A DNA stretch of 64,000 bases from Timema cristinae. Lineage: Eukaryota; Arthropoda; Insecta; Phasmatodea; Timematidae. Location: contig JBCFYV010000001.1 in assembly GCA_039000515.1 (NCBI GenBank), positions 65,477,729-65,541,728 on the forward strand. Reading direction: 5' to 3'. The first letter of the stretch is position 1. Each line of letters opens with the position of its first letter. Below the pieces are notes generated by a model. That model made no database searches and was not told where the DNA came from. It saw nothing but the letters and a program-made list of their open reading frames with translations. Below, in pieces: positions 26,392 to 38,600 of this stretch. Both the position numbers and the translations under genes were made by a program.

Positions 26392-27167
26392 TTCATTCAC
26401 GATAGGTTTTTACCTGGATGACAGTTAGAAAATCATATGTTTAGGTTTTGGGTTGCCAACAATTGTAAAAGATCAAAGTTTTGTTATAAATGTAAAGATC
26501 TTTAATTACCTGTTATAAATTACATTTAAAATAACAAAAACTTAAGTTTTCTCATATTATTTCATTTTTTAAATAATTTCTTTTTATCCAAATCAATCCA
26601 ATATTTTAAATATAATTAAAAGTACTTATTCTACGTTTTGGAACGTTATTGATTTTGTGTAATATAGTGCACACATAAATTCCTTTTAATACAGGCATCG
26701 TATTTACTTGGAAAAGAGAAAATTGTTGTCATTTCTTTTACATACAATAAATGATTTTATGATTATTTTATCGTATTTTGAAATATTTAACTGAATAAAA
26801 TATTTTCATCAATTGCGTGTCTGCATCATTGTAAAAAAACTTTTTTACCATTATGTTCAATCGTATGGTTTAGATTTGTCAGTCGCCATTTTGAAGCTAT
26901 GTTCGTTAGAAGTTTTTGTGAAAGTGGTGTTAATATTTTTTAAGGGGAATAAAACTATAAATAAACTTTGTGTCCGACCTCAAATAAATATAAAAATAAT
27001 ATTGGCCTAAATTACTGTGGTTAACTATCACATTAATATATTACCATTTTTTTTTCATTACAGTGATTCAAAGTGATAGATGTCAGCTGTTGGCGTAGTG
27101 ATATAGTAGGGATTACTTCTAGTAACATTTCGAGCTGTCATCCAGGTAAACTTAGCTCGTGAATGAA
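26392..27167. mobile_element. MITE inserted inside the LINE copy
   Basis: The ends are inverted repeats of about 40 bases. The left end reads TTCATTCACGATAGGTTTTT and then ACCTGGATGACAG. The right end, inverted, reads TTCATTCACGAGCTAAGTTT and then ACCTGGATGACAG. LINE sequence lies on both sides. The interior is AT-rich and non-coding. I could not fix a target duplication. Confidence 0.75.
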
Positions 27168-27505
27168 TTATACAGGGAAAATGATTGCGTTTACAGCAGT
27201 AGAAATGGGAATGGAGTATTAAGGACAGCGTGGGGGGATAGCAAAGTGGCAAAGGGTATTATAGTAGCAATATTCAACATGGTTTCATGGAGAAGAGGTC
27301 TACAATAGATATATTTTCAATCAGACAAATGATGGAAAGGACCTGGTAATGGTATATGATAGTATTGACCAAAATAAGGTCTGGAAAGTGACGGAGGAGG
27401 CGCAAGTAGAAAGAGGAGTTGTGAGGAGAGTAAGAGTAGGTATGTGTGATGATGAGGATAGTTTTGTAAATACGAAGAAAGGGTAAACAAAGTGGTTCAA
27501 ACTTA
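27168..27505 (+). pseudogene. LINE reverse transcriptase fragment, 3' half of a split copy
   Basis: It resumes at TTATACAGGG, the same words as in the 28-31 kb LINE at 29041-29050. It contains the degenerate equivalents of the KKGD region and of the AFDSVD motif (VYDSIDQNKVWK), and stops near 27505. Confidence 0.7.
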
Positions 27506-27512
27506 CATGCTC

Positions 27513-27696
27513 CGACAAAATAAAGATTACTGATTAAGTTGTGCTTTTCAAGTAGGCCTAACTAAGTAATTTAAATACTATGCTTTGTTTATGAGGTGAA
27601 AGATTTGACCATCAAATCCAGTAAAACACTGAATCTTCGAATTTCGAATACTTGTTAGGATTCGGTGGATTCGAGGATTTGAGTGGCCCATCTCTA
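27513..27696 (-). mobile_element. hAT-type element of the 17.4-kb family, end fragment
   Basis: 184 bases match the terminal part of the copies at 17371-18920 and 40409-41937, and end in GTGGCCCATCTCTA, the expected terminal sequence. The other end is missing. Confidence 0.8.
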
Positions 27697-28099
27697 ATAA
27701 AAACATAGATATTACAATCAGTGCAATTTACTGTAGTTAAAATAAAATTGGAGGTTTTACTTACTGCCTGGGTTTGATTTTGCCATCAATAAACCTCATG
27801 GCTTCAAATAAACTGTAGTTTTTAAATCACCACTTTTAAGATTGAAAGTTCGCGTATGTGCTGGCAGGTTATCTGTAGAAGCGCTAGAAAAGTTGAAATT
27901 ATATCTGCTCAAGCAGTGCGGGCTATGCTGGTCATGCAGCCTTCTTGCGATTAGATTAGAGTCGTCACATGACCAAATATCAGCATTGCTCGATTTATAA
28001 CGACAGTAAGGAATGCACTTGGTATTACCTTGAGGAAACTAAATACAAAGGATAATTGTAAAGAATGATAGGACACTTAGATAAGAACATATAAAAGAA

Positions 28100-31000
28100 A
28101 TAACATTAAGGATGGGAGAGAGAAACAAGGAGGGTAGAAGGGTGTTGAAGTTATGTGCAAGAAATAAAATGAAAGTGGTAAATAGCTGGTATAAGAAGGA
28201 AAGAAAGTCATAAGATCACTAGATACAGTTGAGTTGGGGAGCAAAAGTTTGTGACTAATTAATCATGGATGAAGAAATGAAAAGGCAAGCATAAAGGGAT
28301 GGGAATGTTGGAGAAAGGCAGTAAGACAAGAAAGAAGAATAAGGGTGTGGAGGCTAGAAAATGAAGAGAGAGAGCTGTACCTAAGAAAGGCAAGAAGCTT
28401 AATACCCAAGGATGAGATACAAAGTGTAGAGGTTGAATGGGAAAGGTTTAAGAAACACTCGGGTGGGAGCTGATGAGGAGGTATGTGGGAGGACGAGTGA
28501 TAAGAATAAGTGGAAGGAGACACCCTGGTAGAACAAGAGGGTGAAGGAAGCAATGGAGGAGAGGAATAAAGCAGTCAGAAGGTATTTTAAGAATAGGAAT
28601 AAGGAAACAAAGGAAGAATAAAGGAAAAAGAAGAATAAAGCTAAGCGAGTTGTACGGGAAGCCAGGAAGAATTGGATGCAAAAATGGACAGAAATGCTGG
28701 AACTGGACGTGGAAGGAAGTAAGAAGGTGTTATATAACCAAGTAAGAAACAGGAAAGAAAGAAAATACAAGAAGTTAGAATGATGAATGAAGGAAGAACG
28801 TTGAAGACAGCATATAAATAAGAGGAACAATGGATCAGATAGTTTGAGATAATGTTCAACCCCAGAAAGGAAAGCTATAAGACTGAAAGAGAGGAGCAGG
28901 AAGCAATAGAAGAAGAGGAAAGAGGTCCAACTTTAAAAGAGGTGGAGGACGCATTAAAGAGGATGAAACTAGTAAAAGCACAGGGTGTGGACGAGCTTAC
29001 TGTGGAAATAATGGCATCAGTTGAAGTCGGTATACATTAGTTATACAGGGTGCCAAGAGTGGTTTGGAAGGAGAACAAGGTACCTGAAGACTGGACAAAA
29101 GGTGTTATAGTACCTATTTTCAAGAAAGGAGACAGAAAGAGGTGTACAAATATAGAGGGATAACGCTGATATGCCACTGTACAACAATATATGAGAAGAT
29201 ACTGGAAAAGAGAATAAGAAATAAAATGAAATCCGAGAAGAGGAACAACAGGAATTTAGGGAACAGAGGTCTACAAAGACATAATCTTTGTCATACAACA
29301 GCTGATGGAAAGAATATATGAATATGGTAAGGACTTGGTAATGGTATTATGGATGTGGAGAAGACATGTGATAGCGTGGATAGAAATAAAGTATGGAAAG
29401 CAATGGAGGAGGCAGAGGTGGTAATGAGAGTGAAAAGCATGTATGAAGATAACAGGAGTTGTGTTAAGATGGAGAGTGGAAGGACAGAGTGGTTCCACAT
29501 AAAAAATTGAGTGAAGCAGAGAAGTGCCCTATATATAAGTATAATGGTAATAGAAATGGTCATGAATAAAGTGGCAGGAAAACTCGGGGAGGAAAGAATG
29601 GGAGACATGATGTTTGCTGATGACTTGATGGTATGGGGGGAGAAGGAAGAGGAAGTACAGGAACAAGTACAGAATGGAATGAGGAAGTGAAAGAGTGTGG
29701 AATGAAATTTAGCGTGGGAAAGTGTGAAGTGATGGTAATGCAAAGGAAGAAGATATGGCCTAATAAAGCTATAGGGTTGGATGGAGTATAGCTGAGAAGT
29801 ATACAGGACGTAAAATATCTTGGAAGCGGGACTGAGGAGAGGATTTGAGAAGAGGACAGCAGGGAGAGTGGTACTATAGGTGTGTAAGAGACCTGCTATG
29901 GGAAGAGAACAGCAGGGAGAGTTGTACTATAGGTGTGTAAGAGACCTGCTATGGGGAAGAGAACAGCAGGGAGGTTGTACTATAGGTGTGTAAGAGACCT
30001 GCTATGGAGAAGAGAACAGCAGGGAGAGTTGTACTATAGGTGTGTAAGAGACCTGCTATGGAGAAGAGAACAGCAGGGAGAGTTGTACTATAGGTGTGTA
30101 AGAAACCTTCTATGGAGAAGAGAACAGCAGGGAGAGTTGTACTATAGGTGTGTAAGAGACCTGCTATGGGGAAGAGAACAGCAGGGAGAGTTGTACTATA
30201 GGTGTGTAAGAGACCTGCTATGGGGAAGAGAACAGCAGGGAGAGTTGTACTATAGGTGTGTAAGAGACCTGCTATGGAGAAGAGAACAGCAGGGAGAGTT
30301 GTACTATAGGTGTGTAAGAGACCTGCTATGGAGAAGAGAACAGCAGGGAGAGTTGTACTATAGGTGTGTAAGAAACCTTCTATGGAGAAGAGAACAGCAG
30401 GGAGAGTGGTACTATAGGTGTGTAAGAGACCTGCTATGGAGAAGAGAACAGCAGGGAGTGGTACTATAGGTGTGTAAGAGACCTGCTATGGGGAAGAGAA
30501 CAGCAGGGAGAGTGGTACTATAGGTGTGTAAGAGACCTGCTATGGAGAAGAGAACAGCAGGGAGAGTGGTACTATAGGTGTGTAAGAGACCTGCTATGTA
30601 GAAGAGAACAGCAGGGAGAGTTGTACTATAGGTGTGTAAGAGACCTGCTATGGAGAAGAGAACAGCAGGGAGAGTGGTACTATAGGTGTGTAAGAGACCT
30701 GCTATGGAGAAGAGAACAGCAGGGAGAGTTGTACTATAGGTGTGTAAGAACCTTCTATGGAGAAGAGAACAGCAGGGAGAGTGGTACTATAGGTGTGTAA
30801 GAGACCTGCTATGGAGAAGAGGACAGCAGGGAGAGTTGTACTATAGGTGTGTAAGAGACCTGCTATGGAGAAGAGAACAGCAGGGAGAGTTGTACTATAG
30901 GTGTGTAAGAGACCTGCTATGGAGAAGAGAACAGCAGGGAGAGTTGTACTATAGGTGTGTAAGAGACCTGCTATGGAGAAGAGAACCGCAGGGAGAGTGG

Positions 31001-31640
31001 TACTATAGGTGTGTGGAGACCTGCTATGGAGAAGAGAACAGCAGGGAGAGTTGTACTATAGGTGTGTAAGAGACCTGCTATGGAGAAGAGGACAGCAGTG
31101 AGAGTTGTTCTATAGGTGTGTAAGAAACCTTCTATGGAGAAGAGGACAGCAGGGAGAGTGGTTCTATAGGTGTGTAAGAGACCTGCTATGGAGAAGAGGA
31201 CAGCAGGGAGAGTGGTTCTATAGGTGTGTAAGAGACCTGCCTTGAAAAAGGGAAGTCCCCTTGAAGCATAAAGAAGTATTTTACAGGGCGTACTTTGTAC
31301 CTATTGTCACATGCAGTAGCAGAAACATGGACATTGAATGTAAGAGAGACTAGGAAAGGGGAGGACATGGGAACAAAGTTAGCGAGTAGCATGTTAGCTG
31401 TCACGAGGAGAAACAACATTAGGAATTAAGTTATCTGGGAAAGAATGGGGGTACAGGGGATACATGAGATAGAGAGATGGGAGGAAGCAGATAACAGAAA
31501 GTGTTCAAGTGAGAGGAGAAGGATGGGAGGAATTAAAGGAAGAAGAGTGGAGGAAAGATAAACGAAGATGGAGGCATTTTAATAAAATGACCCGGCCACA
31601 GGCTGGAAACAGTTAATGATGATGATGATGATGATGATTA
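28100..31640 (+). pseudogene. Non-LTR retrotransposon (LINE) ORF2 remnant
   Basis: In order: the end of an endonuclease-like domain (28107-28210, GERNKEGRRVLKLCARNKMK, then VVNSWYKKERK); the RT finger (28930-29030, VEDALKRMKLVKAQGVDE); GVIVPIFKKGD at about 29100; DVEKTCDSVDRNKVW at about 29350; the catalytic FADDL box at 29612-29626; KYLGS at 29812-29826. A 54-bp minisatellite follows, then the C-terminal part (EVPLKHKEVFYRAYFVPIV at 31247) and the 3' tail with (GAT)n at 31616-31638. ORF2 normally supplies endonuclease and reverse transcriptase for target-primed insertion. Many frameshifts and stops show that this copy is dead. The FADD variant of YADD is common. I do not name the clade. Confidence 0.9.
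29868..31240 (+). repeat. 54-bp minisatellite inside the LINE, about 25 copies
   Basis: The unit is 54 bp (18 codons) and contains GGTGTGTAAGAGACCTGCTA, TGGAGAAGAGAACAGCAGGG and AGAGTTGTACTATA. In the LINE frame it repeats LYYRCVRDLLWRREQQGE without stops for up to 178 codons. The flanking LINE expects a CVRDLLW-type segment followed by EVPLK, so the array grew from the coding sequence itself. Confidence 0.95.
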
Positions 31641-32017
31641 AGGACAAACACAAGAAATAGACAATGAATGCTGTTGTGTATTGTGTGCTTTGCATTTACT
31701 ATGCGCATTTTGTTGCCATGGGTCTGTAGTCTGTTTTGTTTATCTAAAATAAAGCGACCCAACAGGGTCCTATTTTGTGCACGTGATTTAGTAAAATAAT
31801 AACTAGGTCTGAGTTGTTTAATTCAGTTGTCCTCCCGGTTGTTACAAATAGGGATTCCTCAGTTGTCAAACCCGAATAAATTCAAATATATAAAATATAT
31901 CTTTGATTTGTAAAATTGTGATCTAACGAAGCAGAATTGTTTTAGGGCTGTTACAATTTTTTTACAAATGTTTTGATTTGTTTTGACTGAAACAAACTAG
32001 AATTGTATTTACATTAT

Positions 32018-32370
32018 GATTTTGGTAGGAAGAACAGTACAAGATAGATGGACCAAGCGCAGAAGGACATAGAAACTAAACAGATGTGTGGAGAGATCGA
32101 CAGGACTGGAATAGGGTGTGCCAGACGGCCCACAGAGGCGGAAACATCGGATGATGATTGTGAGGATCATGATGAACAGTAGAAGTTTGTTAGTATAGTT
32201 ATTAAAACAATTTTAATATAGTCATACATGTTATCTGCAGATGTCACTTTTGATATATACTATCAATAACTAAGAATAACACAAATAATATAGCAAATTA
32301 GGCTATTACCAATGTTGGTCACAAAGCACTGTGTTTGAATTTTCTCTAATGTTCTTTCAATCATAGTCAG
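32018..32370. repeat. Interspersed repeat of unknown type, copy 1, with insertion
   Basis: TATGATTTTGGTAGGAAGAA and the following bases match 50851-51045, apart from a 134-bp insertion at 32040-32173. Both copies share CTGCAGATGT and ACTTTTGAT. No coding potential. It lies just downstream of exon 6, in intron 6. Confidence 0.75.
32040..32173 (+). mobile_element. Short LINE-tail insertion with 8-bp target duplication
   Basis: GAACAGTA stands on both sides (32032-32039 and 32174-32181), and the uninterrupted site survives at 50868-50875. A frame reads GTGVCQTAHRGGN-like residues typical of LINE C-termini (one frame has DRQDWNRVCQTAHRGGN). The 3' end is rich in GATGAT-type words. Confidence 0.75.
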
Positions 32371-32426
32371 AGTAAACTTGACATACCAAAGGAGTCAGTG
32401 GACTAGCGAAGATGATCAAAGGATAC

Positions 32427-32578
32427 ATTCATCATAGGGTGATATGTCAAGATCTTGAATGTCTGCTTTGTGGCGGTACACCTCTCCCAAGTACTCGTGG
32501 TGGTCTGGATAGCGGCGGTATCGGCGCACTACGCCGCCATCACACACCGAATACAACTGACTGCCGTTAGAAGTGTAC
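32427..32578 (-). CDS. WD40 gene, coding exon 6
   Basis: 152 nt. The acceptor is TTGCAAG. Arg is completed across the junction (AG|G), followed by YTSNGSQLYSVCDGGVVRRY (blade 6) and HKADIQDLDISPYDE (start of blade 7). The donor is the weak GAAT|GTATCC. It is chosen because the split Tyr codon (T|AC) then continues in frame into exon 7. Unspliced, the frame ends 9 bases later at TGA. Confidence 0.85.
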
Positions 32579-33284
32579 CTTGCAACCAAACACCAGCATA
32601 AATAGAATGTGATCCGGCCCTCCGTATTATCCAGCTTGCTAGAGATGTCACAATACCTCTTTTTCTCAATTTTGAATCCTAAGTTCAACCTCGAGTCTGA
32701 TTCTTCAACATTTTCTTTTTTCATTATTTTTCCAAGCATCCAACCTCATAAATTTGAATACACATATTTTTTTAATATAACATACTAAAAAACTAAAAAT
32801 CTTTCATAGCAATAAAACCAAATTAATTTTAACAAAGCAAAATATCAATTTTATCAAGTATTAAATCATATAATCACAATAATAAAACAATTAGGAATTA
32901 CATTATAGTAAACATGTATGATTTACCTACAATTAAAGCCTAATTGAATCAAACATTTCTAAATCAAATAAAATAAAAATTATAATAAACGGTTGTTGAG
33001 AATAAAAGTCTATTCAATTCATCAAGTGAAAGTGTACTGTTTTGAATTAATGGAAATGGAAATAAAACTGAAGTACCATACTTGTAGCACGTAAGCAAAC
33101 AAGATAATAATTGTAGATATCACTTCATTATTTTTAAATTGCAAGAAAATTAATAAGAGAGTAAAAATATATTTGCTTAGGCCTCTTAACATTTGTCGCA
33201 AATAAAGCTGTAAATTTGTCAAATAAAGGAAATTAGCTTTGTAAAAACAGCCAAAGAATTTTTTTAGCTATTTAATAATTGTTA

Positions 33285-33555
33285 TTGTATAGAAAATCTA
33301 ACGTGCCTGATACCCTACTCCCCCCTCAATGCGAAACTCGGACTTGACCATTTCAATCAACAAATGGTCGCGTGAAACTATATATAATCTTATAATCTTA
33401 TAGATATTTACTAAACACACTAAAAGTCTTCAAAACTGAAAATCAAACCAAAAATTCAAATAAACTCTAAATTGATACAACAAATTGCAGCTTTTATAAC
33501 GGAAAAAACACATTTGACACTTTACAAAACTTTAAAGCTGTCCGCCATAAATATT
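33285..33555 (+). mobile_element. Diverged internal fragment related to the 17.4-kb hAT element
   Basis: Alignable by eye with 17610-17870 (AAAATCTAACGTGCC then TGATACCCTACTC, against AAAATCTAAGGTGCC then TAATACCCTACCC), but many substitutions separate them. No terminal repeats are seen here. Confidence 0.6.
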
Positions 33556-33557
33556 TA

Positions 33558-33749
33558 TAAAAAATCATCATTGAGATTGTTACAATAATAATGTTCAGAA
33601 ATTATTAAATTAGCAGAAAACAAAGAAAGAATAATTATCTGTGATAAAATAATGTACCATCACAAATAATTATTCTTTCCTTGTTTTCTGCTAATTTAAT
33701 AATTTCACAACATTATTACTAAAACAATCTCACTGATTATTTTTTATAG
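33558..33749. other. Large hairpin (about 90-bp arms)
   Basis: The left arm 33558-33645 contains AAATTATTAAATTAGCAGAA. The right arm 33659-33749 is its inverted copy at roughly 90% identity, with a loop of about 13 bases. It abuts the diverged hAT fragment. It is probably a fold-back MITE inserted into or derived from that element. Confidence 0.85.
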
Positions 33750-35383
33750 ATGTTATTGTACCTGTTTTAATTGTCTTAATAATTTATGATAATTAGTTCT
33801 ATCCTTTTCACGTTATGTTTCTTATCTTTATCTTGATTTAATTGACCAAATAAGTTATACAGGTTGTTCAACATAGGAATTGTTTTCTGAAAGGCCTTTT
33901 TCGCTACCTGAAATATATTATATAGTAGGATATTGGTAGGGAAAAAGACCTTTAAGAGAGTAATTCCTACCGTGAATGGAATATACCAATCAATTTAAGT
34001 ATATGTAAAATCTAAGTAATTATAAATTCATATTTATCCTTATTACAGCTATAATGAATATCACTGAAAAGATTACAATGACGCTCTATTTTCACTTGTT
34101 CTTGCTTTGTACGCGATGTTTAATTTCCAAAATAAAGTATTGTATAGTAAAGTGTTTAAAATTTCTTTCACGTTTAATGTTTACTGTCCTCCTAAAATTA
34201 CTGTATCACTATTTTACATTACAATTATAAAATAGACAGATTCTATTAAAACAAAGTTAAATGTTCAGTTATAATTTAAAAAAGTAGGCAACAATACTTA
34301 AAATTATTTACTCCGATTCCATATTATCTGGCTTTTCTATAATTCAGGCTGGAATGCCGTCACTTTAGGCCGGATAGTCGGGACTTTGGTGTAATTGTGT
34401 TTTGCACATAGCCTAAGGGTTAAATCGCAAGATATGTTTTTACAAACTTTTACTGGCACATTAAAATAAATATCAAAATATTAGTGAAGTTAGTTCACTG
34501 TAGCGTTTTTAAATATATTTTACCCATGCAAACCAGAACCCAATTTTATATCTACAAAGAAATGACTACTTGGCATTTTATAAACAAATAATGGTCAATC
34601 AAATTGATTTTAGTGAGAATTAACGATATTAAAACTTGGCAAATTTATATTAATTACTGGACATCTTTCTTTTTGGCTTAAATTTCCATAAAAATGAGTA
34701 TCAAATGCACCATTACAATTTTTTACTTTCCCATCAAAGAGAAAATATAGTATTCATGAAAATAGTTTCAAGATTACAATGAATCTTTACGTTTTTATGT
34801 CAAACCGAACCTAAAAGAGTGAATCTTACAATTTGATACTCATGGAAAAAAACTGTCAATGAAAGTATATTTTAAAGCACTGTTGGGACAAGGTCTCATT
34901 TTATTTGGGGTGTGGGAGTACTCAAAAATTCAAGTTCAACTTGAGTTTTAGTAGATGCTTGAACTCAGCTTGAAGATTTATAAAAAACTTGACAAATTTG
35001 AGTACATTATGGTTTATGATGGATAACTTAGATTCTTAAAGAAACTCAACTTGAAATATTTCTTGTACAAATAACATCTACTATAACTTAAAAAAGCTCT
35101 ATGTTTTCATTCAACTCTTTTTGAGTGAAAAATGCCTGCTCACACCTTTTGCACTTTATATTTAGATGAAAAAAATTGTGATTTTTTACTACATTCTTGT
35201 AAATGTTAAAAATAATTGAATTTGAAGGTTTTGCTGACTCATCTAAAAACGTTTCTTTTCAATCATCACCATCAAAAAGCTTACATTCTGAAGTAAGGAG
35301 TAATCAAATCTCTCTGGAAAGGTTTGACAATGAATAACTTGCTGCTAAGCGAGATTTTAGGTAATATGAAACACTCCAATGCT

Positions 35384-35600
35384 CGCATGGTCTAAGGAAT
35401 AACTCTCACAATAGATTAGACAGCCGATTATATGGAGACCAGGATTTGATCCTAGGCTGGTGCAATGAGGGCAGTTTTTACTAAATGGTTTTCCATACTC
35501 CATTCCATGAAAATGTGAGTACACTTCTCAAATTCAACCTTCCTAATTACTAGCACATTAGAGTAATTAGTACTAAGAAGTATATTGTATAAGCTAAGCA
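35384..35600 (+). mobile_element. tRNA-related SINE, family B, copy 1
   Basis: The head carries a worn box-B-like GGATTTGATCC. The body reads AATGAGGGCAGTTTTTACT, ATGTGAGTACACTTCTCAAA and TTCAACCTTCCTAATTACTA. It shares this body with copies at 45510, 51730, 59965, 60365, 61990 and 63675. Confidence 0.75.
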
Positions 35601-35664
35601 AGTAGTAAAGGAATATAAGATGTTAAATGGTTGTAGTGTGGATGAGCGACCCACATACATCCAT

Positions 35665-38600
35665 CAGATAAACAGTGTCACGTGAGCCATAGGAATCAAT
35701 CAGCCGCCACTCAAAAGATAAACAGTGTCCCGTGAGCCATAGGAATCAATCAGCCGCCACTCAAAAGATAAACAGTGTCCCGTGAGCCATAGGAATCAAT
35801 CAGCCGCCACTCAAAAGATAAACAGTGTCCCGTGAGCCATAGGAATCAATCAGCCGCCACTCAAAAGATAAACAGTGTCACGTGAGCCATAGGAATCAAT
35901 CAGCCGCCACTCAAAAGATAAACAGTGTCACGTGAGCCATAGGAATCAATCAGCCGCCACTCAAAAGATAAACAGTGTCCCGTGAGCCATAGGAATCAAT
36001 CAGCCGCCACTCAAAAGATAAACAGTGTCACGTGAGCCATAGGAATCAATCAGCCGCCACTCAAAAGATAAACAGTGTCACGTGAGCCATAGGAATCAAT
36101 CAGCCGCCACTCAAAAGATAAACAGTGTCCCGTGAGCCATAGGAATCAATCAGCCGCCACTCAAAAGATAAACAGTGTCCCGTGAGCCATAGGAATCAAT
36201 CAGCCGCCACTCAAAAGATAAACAGTGTCACGTGAGCCATAGGAATCAATCAGCCGCCACTCAAAAGATAAACAGTGTCACGTGAGCCATAGGAATCAAT
36301 CAGCCGCCACTCAAAAGATAAACAGTGTCCCGTGAGCCATAGGAATCAATCAGCCGCCACTCAAAAGATAAACAGTGTCCCGTGAGTCATAGGAATCAAT
36401 CAGCCGCCACTCAAAAGATAAACAGTGTCACGTGAGTCATAGGAATCAATCAGCCGCCACTCAAAAGATAAACAGTGTCACGTGAGCCATAGGAATCAAT
36501 CAGCCGCCACTCAAAAGATAAACAGTGTCACTGAGCCATAGGAATCAATCAGCCCCACTCAAAAGATAAACAGTGCCAGTGAGCATAGGAATCAATCAGC
36601 CGCCACCAAGAAAACAGTCCGTGAGCCATAGGAACAATCAGCCGCCACTCAAAGATAAACATGCCTGAGCTAGAATCAATCAGCCGCCACTCAAAGATAA
36701 ACAGTGTCAGTGAGCCATAGGAATCAATCACCGCCACTCAAAAGATAAACGTGTCACGTGAGCCTGGAACATCAGCGCCACTCAAAAGATAAACGTGTCC
36801 CGTGAGCCATGGAATCAATCAGCCGCCACTCAAGATAAACGTGTCACGTAGCCATAGGAATCAATCACGCCACTCAAAGATCAGTGTCGTGAGCCATAGG
36901 ATCAATCAGCGCCACTCAAAAGATAAACAGTGTCACGTGAGCATAGAATCAATCAGCGCCACTCAAAAGATAAACAGTGTCCGTGAGCATAGAATCAATC
37001 ACGCACTCAAAGATAACAGTGTCCGTGGCCATAGGAATCATCAGCCGCCACTCAAAAGATAAACAGTGTCACGTGAGCATAGGAATCAATCAGCGCCTCA
37101 AAAGATAACGTGTCACGTGAGCATAGAATCAATCAGCCCTCAAAGATAAACAGTGTCAGTGAGCATAGGAATCAATCAGCCGCCTCAAAAGATAAACAGT
37201 GTCCGTGAGCATAGGAATCAATCAGCCGCCACTCAAAAGATAAACAGTGTCCGTGAGTCATAGGAATCAATCAGCCGCCACTCAAAAGATAAACAGTGTC
37301 CGTGAGCCATAGGAATAATCAGCCGCCACTCAAAGATAAACAGTGTCCGTGAGCATAGGAATCAATCAGCCCCACTCAAAAGATAAACAGTGTCCGTGAG
37401 CATAGAATCAATCAGCGCCACTCAAAGATAAACAGTGTCCGTGAGCATAGGAATCAATCAGCGCACTCAAAAGATAACAGTGTCGTGAGCATAGAATCAA
37501 TCAGCCGCCACTCAAAAGATAAACAGTGTCCGTGAGCATAGGAATCAATCAGCCGCACTCAAAAGATAAACAGTGTCCGTGAGCCATAGGAATCAATCAG
37601 CGCCACTCAAAGATAACGTGCGTGAGCCATAGGAATCAATCAGCCGCACTCAAAGATAAACAGTGTCACGTGAGCCATAGGAATCAATCAGCCGCCACTC
37701 AAAGATAAACAGTGTCCGTGAGCCATAGGAATCAATCAGCCGCCACTCAAAAGATAAACAGTGTCAGTGAGCCATAGGAATCAATCAGCGCACTCAAAGA
37801 TAAACAGTGTCACGTGAGCCATAGGAATCAATCAGCCGCCACTCAAAGATAAACAGTGTCACGTGAGCCATAGGAATCAATCAGCGCCACTCAAAAGTAA
37901 ACAGTGTCCGTGAGCATAGGAATCAATCAGCCGCCACTCAAAGATAAACAGTGTCACGTGAGCATAGGAATCAATCAGCCGCACTCAAAAGATAAACAGT
38001 GTCAGTGAGCATAGGAATCAATCAGCCGCCACTCAAAAGATAACAGTGTCCGTGAGCATAGGAATCAATCAGCCGCCACTCAAAAGATAACAGTGTCCGT
38101 GAGCATAGGAATCAATCAGCGCCACTCAAAAGATAAACAGTGTCCGTGAGCATAGGATCAATCAGCCGCCACTCAAAAGATAAACAGTGTCCGTGAGCAT
38201 AGGAATCAATCAGCCGCCACTCAAAAATAAACATGTCCGTGAGTATAGGAATCAATCAGCGCATCAAAAGATAACAGTGTCCGGAGTCTAGGAATCAATC
38301 AGCACTCAAAAGATAAACAGTGTAGTGAGCATAGGAATCAATCAGCCGCCACTCAAAGATAACAGTGTCCGTGAGCCATAGGAATCAATCAGCCGCCACT
38401 CAAAGATAAACAGTGTCCGTGAGCATAGGAATCAATCAGCCGCCACTCAAAAGATAAACAGTGTCCAGTGAGCATAGGAATCAATCAGCCGCCATCAAAA
38501 GATAAACAGTGTCCGTGACCATAGGAATCAATCAGCGCACTCAAAGATAAACAGTGTCCGTGAGCATAGGAATCAATCAGCCGCATCAAAGATAAACATG

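Noticed and set aside
28263..29743. Several minus-strand frames of 70-150 codons.
   Set aside because: They are antisense shadows of the purine-rich LINE coding strand, whose complement lacks stops because of composition.
29933..30469. 178-codon protein of tandem 18-residue repeats.
   Set aside because: It is the in-frame minisatellite inside a dead LINE. No promoter or intact flanking frame is present.
32375..32418. Stop-codon readthrough or a pseudogene at the end of exon 6: the unspliced frame reads past TGA into SSSLVH and LLWYV, which looks like a WD40 strand.
   Set aside because: A donor 9 bases before the TGA joins in the right phase to exon 7 at 14379, which supplies a much better blade end (IITASKDRSVGVL). 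The downstream resemblance is chance.
35665..36520. CRISPR-like regular repeat array.
   Set aside because: Units are directly tandem with no unique spacers, the DNA is eukaryotic, and there are no cas genes.
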